Shown here one piece after another: positions 63,701-64,000 of a stretch of DNA of 64,000 nt. The stretch spans positions 1 to 64,000 of the forward strand of contig CAVHRT010000001.1 in the NCBI GenBank assembly GCA_963638355.1, given 5' to 3'. Under the pieces are notes generated by a model, which saw nothing but the letters and a program-made list of their open reading frames with translations, was not told where the DNA came from and made no database searches. How positions within the stretch are numbered: the stretch's first letter is position 1; every line of letters begins with the position of its first letter. The position numbers were made by a program, and so were the translations under genes. This stretch comes from W0P28-013 sp963638355 (GTDB lineage Bacteria > Bacteroidota > Bacteroidia > Bacteroidales > Paludibacteraceae).

Positions 63701-64000
63701 CTGTGCCTGATGGACAGATGTCGGCCGAGGTAGTTTATGGCGTGAAGTGTATTTACGACAACAACTGCGAAACCGATACTACCATCACCGTTAAGGTTTA
63801 TGCCAAACCGAGCGATCTCACCATCAATGGCATTGGTGGCGCCGATGCAATGGATTCGGTTTGTGTAGAATCGGCAAAACAACTCTCGGTAATTCCAACG
63901 GGCGGTTCGTCGCTCACGGGCGCAACTTACAACTGGACTGGTTCGGGCATTACCGATCCAACGGCGGCTACGCAAACCATCACGCCAACGGCTGTTGGTC
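51748..64000 (+). CDS. Giant secreted protein of tandem Ig/PKD-like domains (continues past right edge)
   Basis: At least 4084 residues with no stop up to the window end. A signal peptide (MKRFSLSFAAVVTTLLSIAP, cleavage near ANAQ) is followed at once by about 54 tandem domains of about 75 residues. Typical unit: VCxGExVTLTASGxxxYxWSxG, then ITVTPTTTTTYTVTVTD, xNGC and a closing TVTV strand with a P-x-x-x-I-x-G linker. The two cysteines, about 45-50 residues apart, probably form one disulfide per domain; the Trp is the core. This resembles the Ig-like CHU_C-associated and PKD-like repeats of Bacteroidota surface giants, which usually end in a T9SS sorting domain. That end is outside the window. 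Likely adhesin or surface-layer fibre. Own promoter at 51661. Confidence 0.9.
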   Translation, partial: MKRFSLSFAAVVTTLLSIAPLANAQVTFSPTVTPSTTVCANDEVTLSLTPSDGGTNYSYNWKWTDGLGNSQTKVDLQSFTDNPSATTTYEWWARDEYDDLAGHGTVSVNVNSAPTVTADPSTYYVISGGDVTLKVSGNALAKSYEWTAADGTVQTSTTDELNLTGVTEDTQYTVVAIGANGCRSKSVTVKVVTFSVEANNETVCYGDAVTLTAESADGSKYYWDDGFVGESNTVYPKGVPTTTYTVTIKDANDALVATQSIKVNVIAKPEVTLTPDETNICAGKTVTITATNNTGNKGKYVWNTGDTGNSLIDDPSVTTTYWVQFTDGTTGCTSGKTYCTINVSQAGSASINGANSTCVNTPIELTVSGGTAQRWFDESGIDITMPYTPTSVGTKTIYCIVKDANGCEVKAQKTITVAPALTPTIYGDFDICVGESAQLKVSTDGATYLWSNNSTEQSITVSPTSDASYWVDVTKNGCTARVTQKVTVNAKPTINITGGTTICKGSTAVVTAVATGGSGTYTYAWDDENSTTNATLRVAPTSTKTYKVTATDAATGCSSEKSVTIAVESGTPPTILGPTTVCKGVDFTLTASDGDSFAWDDDASTTTASMTANLTTDRTYTLTVKKGSCTYTVQHKVTIEDGPVGEITGETSICKGGSTKLTAPAGTSYTWSTGSTEQSITVTTAGTYWVEVKKGNCTLHKDITITVNTPTVASITTPDGLTLCANNELGLKLVASEGKAYKWSPTGETSQEITAKPTATGLYSVTVTDEHGCESTASVLVTVVEDPAELALNASATTVCKGENVILTVLNAPSGSTISSNDGSVTGNVVTHTASISKTVTVKVKSGTCEYVLTKDITVLDAPAGTITGTTAICQGGSTVLAAPVAPAGQVYTYLWNTGETSSTITVSAVGDYYVTVSNGSCETKLAAVTVTENIPTAPTITASKSTICAGETITLTASNYGSITGWNDGTQNLGNAQVISVSPTTTTNYELVVTDANGCEAKAYQQIVVSAPIDVTLTGDNSVCEGGTISVTVSGAPSGSTYSWSTAGTLSNGDATLTFTPGVNDAAVSVTVTPPAAKGCAVTKTFSFTVTPAPTGNITGVTSVCNGGSTTLYAPAGPTGTTYKWNTGATTQSITTPALFKNTVYSVDIVYPTGCTLSPTPVTVKINAAPIGTITASSDVVCVGEQVELTVTSATATGWTWSNGTTGTNKAYYTPTTSGNVQYYVDITANGCTERVSKNITVVDKPVAAIDKSASTSSFCEGEQVTIVATGGTRYELNGQSSTTGVFLLNPTATTTYTISVFNENDCESLVTHTVTKLTPTAEPSIVANGSLELCVGDSRTLSINNGTIISWADGTSTPNYIYTATSADLGTKTITAEVKDMNGCTKSLSIDFVVTEIPSVAITTTNETICKGEKVTLTATPGLASYSWESGEKTQEIIVSPSITTTYVVTGTNAGGCSSTAKITINVATPDAVSISGPATACPGESVTLSAVGGKAWNWSHGLGTGNTATFNAATTTTYTCEITDSKGCVTKVSHTLTVKETPTPTVSGNLKVCQGLNTTLSASTADAYEWKKGATVLSTASTLTLTNVQSSEDYTLTVTVNGCQASTSFRVTACENPTDAAIVGKNQVCEGESVTLTAVGNGTYSWSTGATGSEITVTPTAANHIYQLTVTDMNGCTQTVQKNITVSPTPSVTIDGPTEVCAGGSVTLTASGSGTFLWDDGTTTTATLNVTPSVTRAYKVTLTDASGCTVTASHTVNVKTLTAPKISAAKTDVCKGDKVTLTATGETGCTFTWPDLGRTGASVEVYPSTTTTYKVTATNTTGCTADGYITINVHEQPTVTVLVDKSAICAGESATITVTGGTEYTCNGETNTSGIFNVSPTTTTPYNIVVKNSAGCTTTTSQTITVNELPTISISGVDKACAGELITLTATGGTEYSWSNGMTSQTATYTISGTGTMSVWVKGKNASGCWSGQVAHNITINTKPTIAVSGTMDICVGKSTTLTASGASTYVWTWNGGSAMGNTLNVSPNATTVYKVVGTDANGCVGETSVTVNVYPEPTVSITGATEVCEGGEITLTANGTGTFLWNTGESSQSIKVTSAGTYSVTLTGEGGCTSKAEIIVKQRTITAKINDVIDGVSTICEGSDITLTASGGNAYKWDNGLGTNATVTVNPTTSTTYWVEVTDASGCSKRVSHTVKVTPQPTLTVVGNTTICYGETASITVSGAKTYVWSDGIGTGASINVTPASTSTYTVTATDENGCVTTQDIKIEVVPTPVASIKASKTTVCEGESVTLTAEGGDNYVWGDGSTGASITVTPTAPSTTYSVTAYKNGCASAEVSQVITVNALPTVTIKPSATTVCKGEQVTLTASGATSYEWSTGEKTQAITVTVNSDATYSVIGTQNGCQGTASQSIKVATPPTINISSNTGKLYICNGESITLTASGANTYTWSGGLGNTASITVTPTATTTYEVEGVSANGCKAKVTVEVIVYDKPNPTISGQTEICEGSYTTLTANDANAVAWEWNTGAKTKSINAYQAGTYTVTVTGKGGCTSTATVIVTYLTPVNGSISGPETVCKGETVTLTASGGKTYKWDENAAESEKLVLSNIQVSGTHWVTITGANGCTQRLGHSIIVNEPPTLSITGNQTFCEGGSTTLTAVGTGDVLWSTGSTNRSITVSAEGKYDATLTDANGCSTTQSVNVTRNPLPVAIISGPTKACEGEPVTLTVSGAESYTWSTGATGSSITVQPTTTTTYTVTPKTGLCTGDPAKFTVTVNKKPVITFSGDLEICAGTKAVITADGADEYVWGDGSTGATYTTAVLESNTTFTVTGTITETGCSAQKQITVVVNPKPEISISGTTSVCAGESTKLTASPSGATYAWSNGSTGRTATFSNLISDEDYWVDVTLDNGCTDRYYGTIKVYDMPAAEIITNTGTNTVCRGESITLTASGGTTYLWTHDGTRSASVTVTPTTDTKYTVKVIGEGNCSSTASINIQVLDVPEAAIVADKTTVCEGDDVTLSANDGVKWQWYKGNTAIAGETGQHYTISNASYGTTTYKVVVENAAGCSTTASYALAVTRKPDATISGVTNICSGTSTTLTAPLSDSYLWSTGETTRSINVTPAAGKTDYTVTVTVGDCSATGTVTVTVNPLPTPTLQADENPVCVGNSTTLTAGAGFKYYKWSTGQEGPNLQSIGVSPTENTIYTVTVTDANGCTGVAQVTVNVTQVPAPTITVLSGSETVCAGEEVILQSSAAKGYQWSSNVEVSQQNGQTVVVYPTQTSVYTVTTTNKSGCQSSKDITINVTKLPTPKITGADNMCKGDETGVELTASSDVAGATFVWSTGDNTANIVVKPTKTTTYKVWAYNGTCKNPTPAEFTLKVNDAPAAAITGRSAICLGETVELEATGGVTYLWQNIEGSAKALSKITVSPTQTTKYICTVTDDHGCTKDVSLEVVVNPLPKPSITGKNKICRGGSVTLAATGGNSYLWSTNETTKEITVTPAYTTTYTVEATNANGCTSEATFTVEVVQEPKVHIEGPSVSCSGTPVTLTVTPEDSRTYTCIWKHNNSTKLAEAVNPTTTTTYEVEVFDGECSKTLTHTVTVNKLEDPKIDGPAQICLGEATTLTVSNNPNNFVSYQWSTGETTQSIEVKPAVVGMSTYTVICTDANECTSEATIDIVVNALPDVTVTASTDVLCEGDNSVTLTASGAGISGKYNWYEDELATVLLAGGEGTATYTFNDLTYTKKIYVVAISKLGCKSAPKEYELVVTPKPTPTITSSVPANVICAGGTVELSVSDPDPDVTFVWSDGTEGAHMTATAAGEYRVTATNVAGCTQDATITLNEEPLPAAKITPSIITGTGAGVAEENIARICAGTRLKLTASPLSTQQLTYTYKWNTGSIASEITVNPTASTTYSVVITSASGCEQTATIEVKVNEFVTIEGKTEVCAGMPYVLNAIGNNLSYYEWTRNGEKLPQFDGVSSIKCVDSVPDGQMSAEVVYGVKCIYDNNCETDTTITVKVYAKPSDLTINGIGGADAMDSVCVESAKQLSVIPTGGSSLTGATYNWTGSGITDPTAATQTITPTAVG
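51859..64000 (+). repeat. About 54 tandem Ig-like coding repeats
   Basis: Domain-start cysteine codons fall near 51859, 52351, 52586, 52815, 53036, 53248, 53485, 53703, 53915, 54137 and on in the same rhythm to 63352, 63577 and 63859. Mean spacing is about 226 bases, range about 207-285. Unit 2 (near 52111) lacks the first cysteine. Units match in protein pattern but differ widely in bases, so they are old and not freshly amplified. Confidence 0.9.

Noticed and set aside
51859..64000. CRISPR-like periodicity
   Set aside because: The spacing is about 226 bases, units are coding and differ at the base level, and no cas gene is near.
1..64000. tRNA, rRNA, insertion sequences, integrases and prophage genes
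   Set aside because: I looked through all spacers and open frames by eye and saw none. A tRNAscan and Infernal run would be needed to exclude small RNAs.

Overview
The window reads as a chromosomal segment of a Bacteroidales (Bacteroidota) bacterium. The evidence is the recurring promoter box TAnnTTTG(C) upstream of genes with no obvious Shine-Dalgarno sequence, lipoprotein signal peptides, a PorZ protein of the type IX secretion system (T9SS), a BACON/PKD-like giant surface protein style, FISUMP-domain lipoproteins, and Bacteroidales versions of HisG, PolA, DUF2851 and GSCFA proteins. The species cannot be named from this. Possession of T9SS argues against typical Bacteroides. No rRNA, tRNA, CRISPR array, insertion sequence or prophage was found; 36 of the 41 complete genes look like ordinary housekeeping or envelope genes.

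Layout. 1-352 holds the end of an AT-rich DNA methyltransferase gene. 547-6167 holds an M13 peptidase, trmB, a tiny acidic lipoprotein, an orphan divergent hisG, and pgk. 6359-12567 is a small galactan/galactose locus: a GH53 endo-galactanase lipoprotein and a clan GH-A exo-enzyme (GH147-like) on the minus strand, divergent from galM and galK on the plus strand. cvpA and nspC follow. 14569-20307 (minus) holds rdgB, porZ, a phosphoethanolamine transferase four bases after porZ, and a GSCFA protein. 20538-27030 (plus) holds rnr, a SIMPL protein, two FISUMP-domain genes, a C-GCAxxG-C-C protein, dtd and deoC. 27140-32829 (minus) holds polA, an unknown membrane protein, a DUF2851 protein and a sugar O-acetyltransferase. 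33095-42218 (plus) holds a DUF2975/XRE pair, an M16 peptidase, ndk, an M23-LysM peptidase, lpd and a TonB receptor. 42290-51409 (minus) holds a GT2 glycosyltransferase overlapping comF, dgkA, an unknown secreted protein, recG, a polyprenyl diphosphate synthase and uvrB.

The right fifth (51748 to the end) is one open reading frame without a stop: a secreted protein of more than 4084 residues built from about 54 tandem Ig/PKD-like domains of about 75 residues, each with a conserved pair of cysteines. It is a strong candidate for T9SS cargo, and PorZ in the same window supports a working T9SS in this organism.

Spacers carry several families of small dispersed repeats: a REP-like palindrome (four copies), a composite palindrome next to an iterated decamer CCGATGAAAT (ten exact copies, in genes and spacers, in different reading frames), a 60-base element in leaders of two genes, and a 120-base direct repeat flanking one FISUMP gene.
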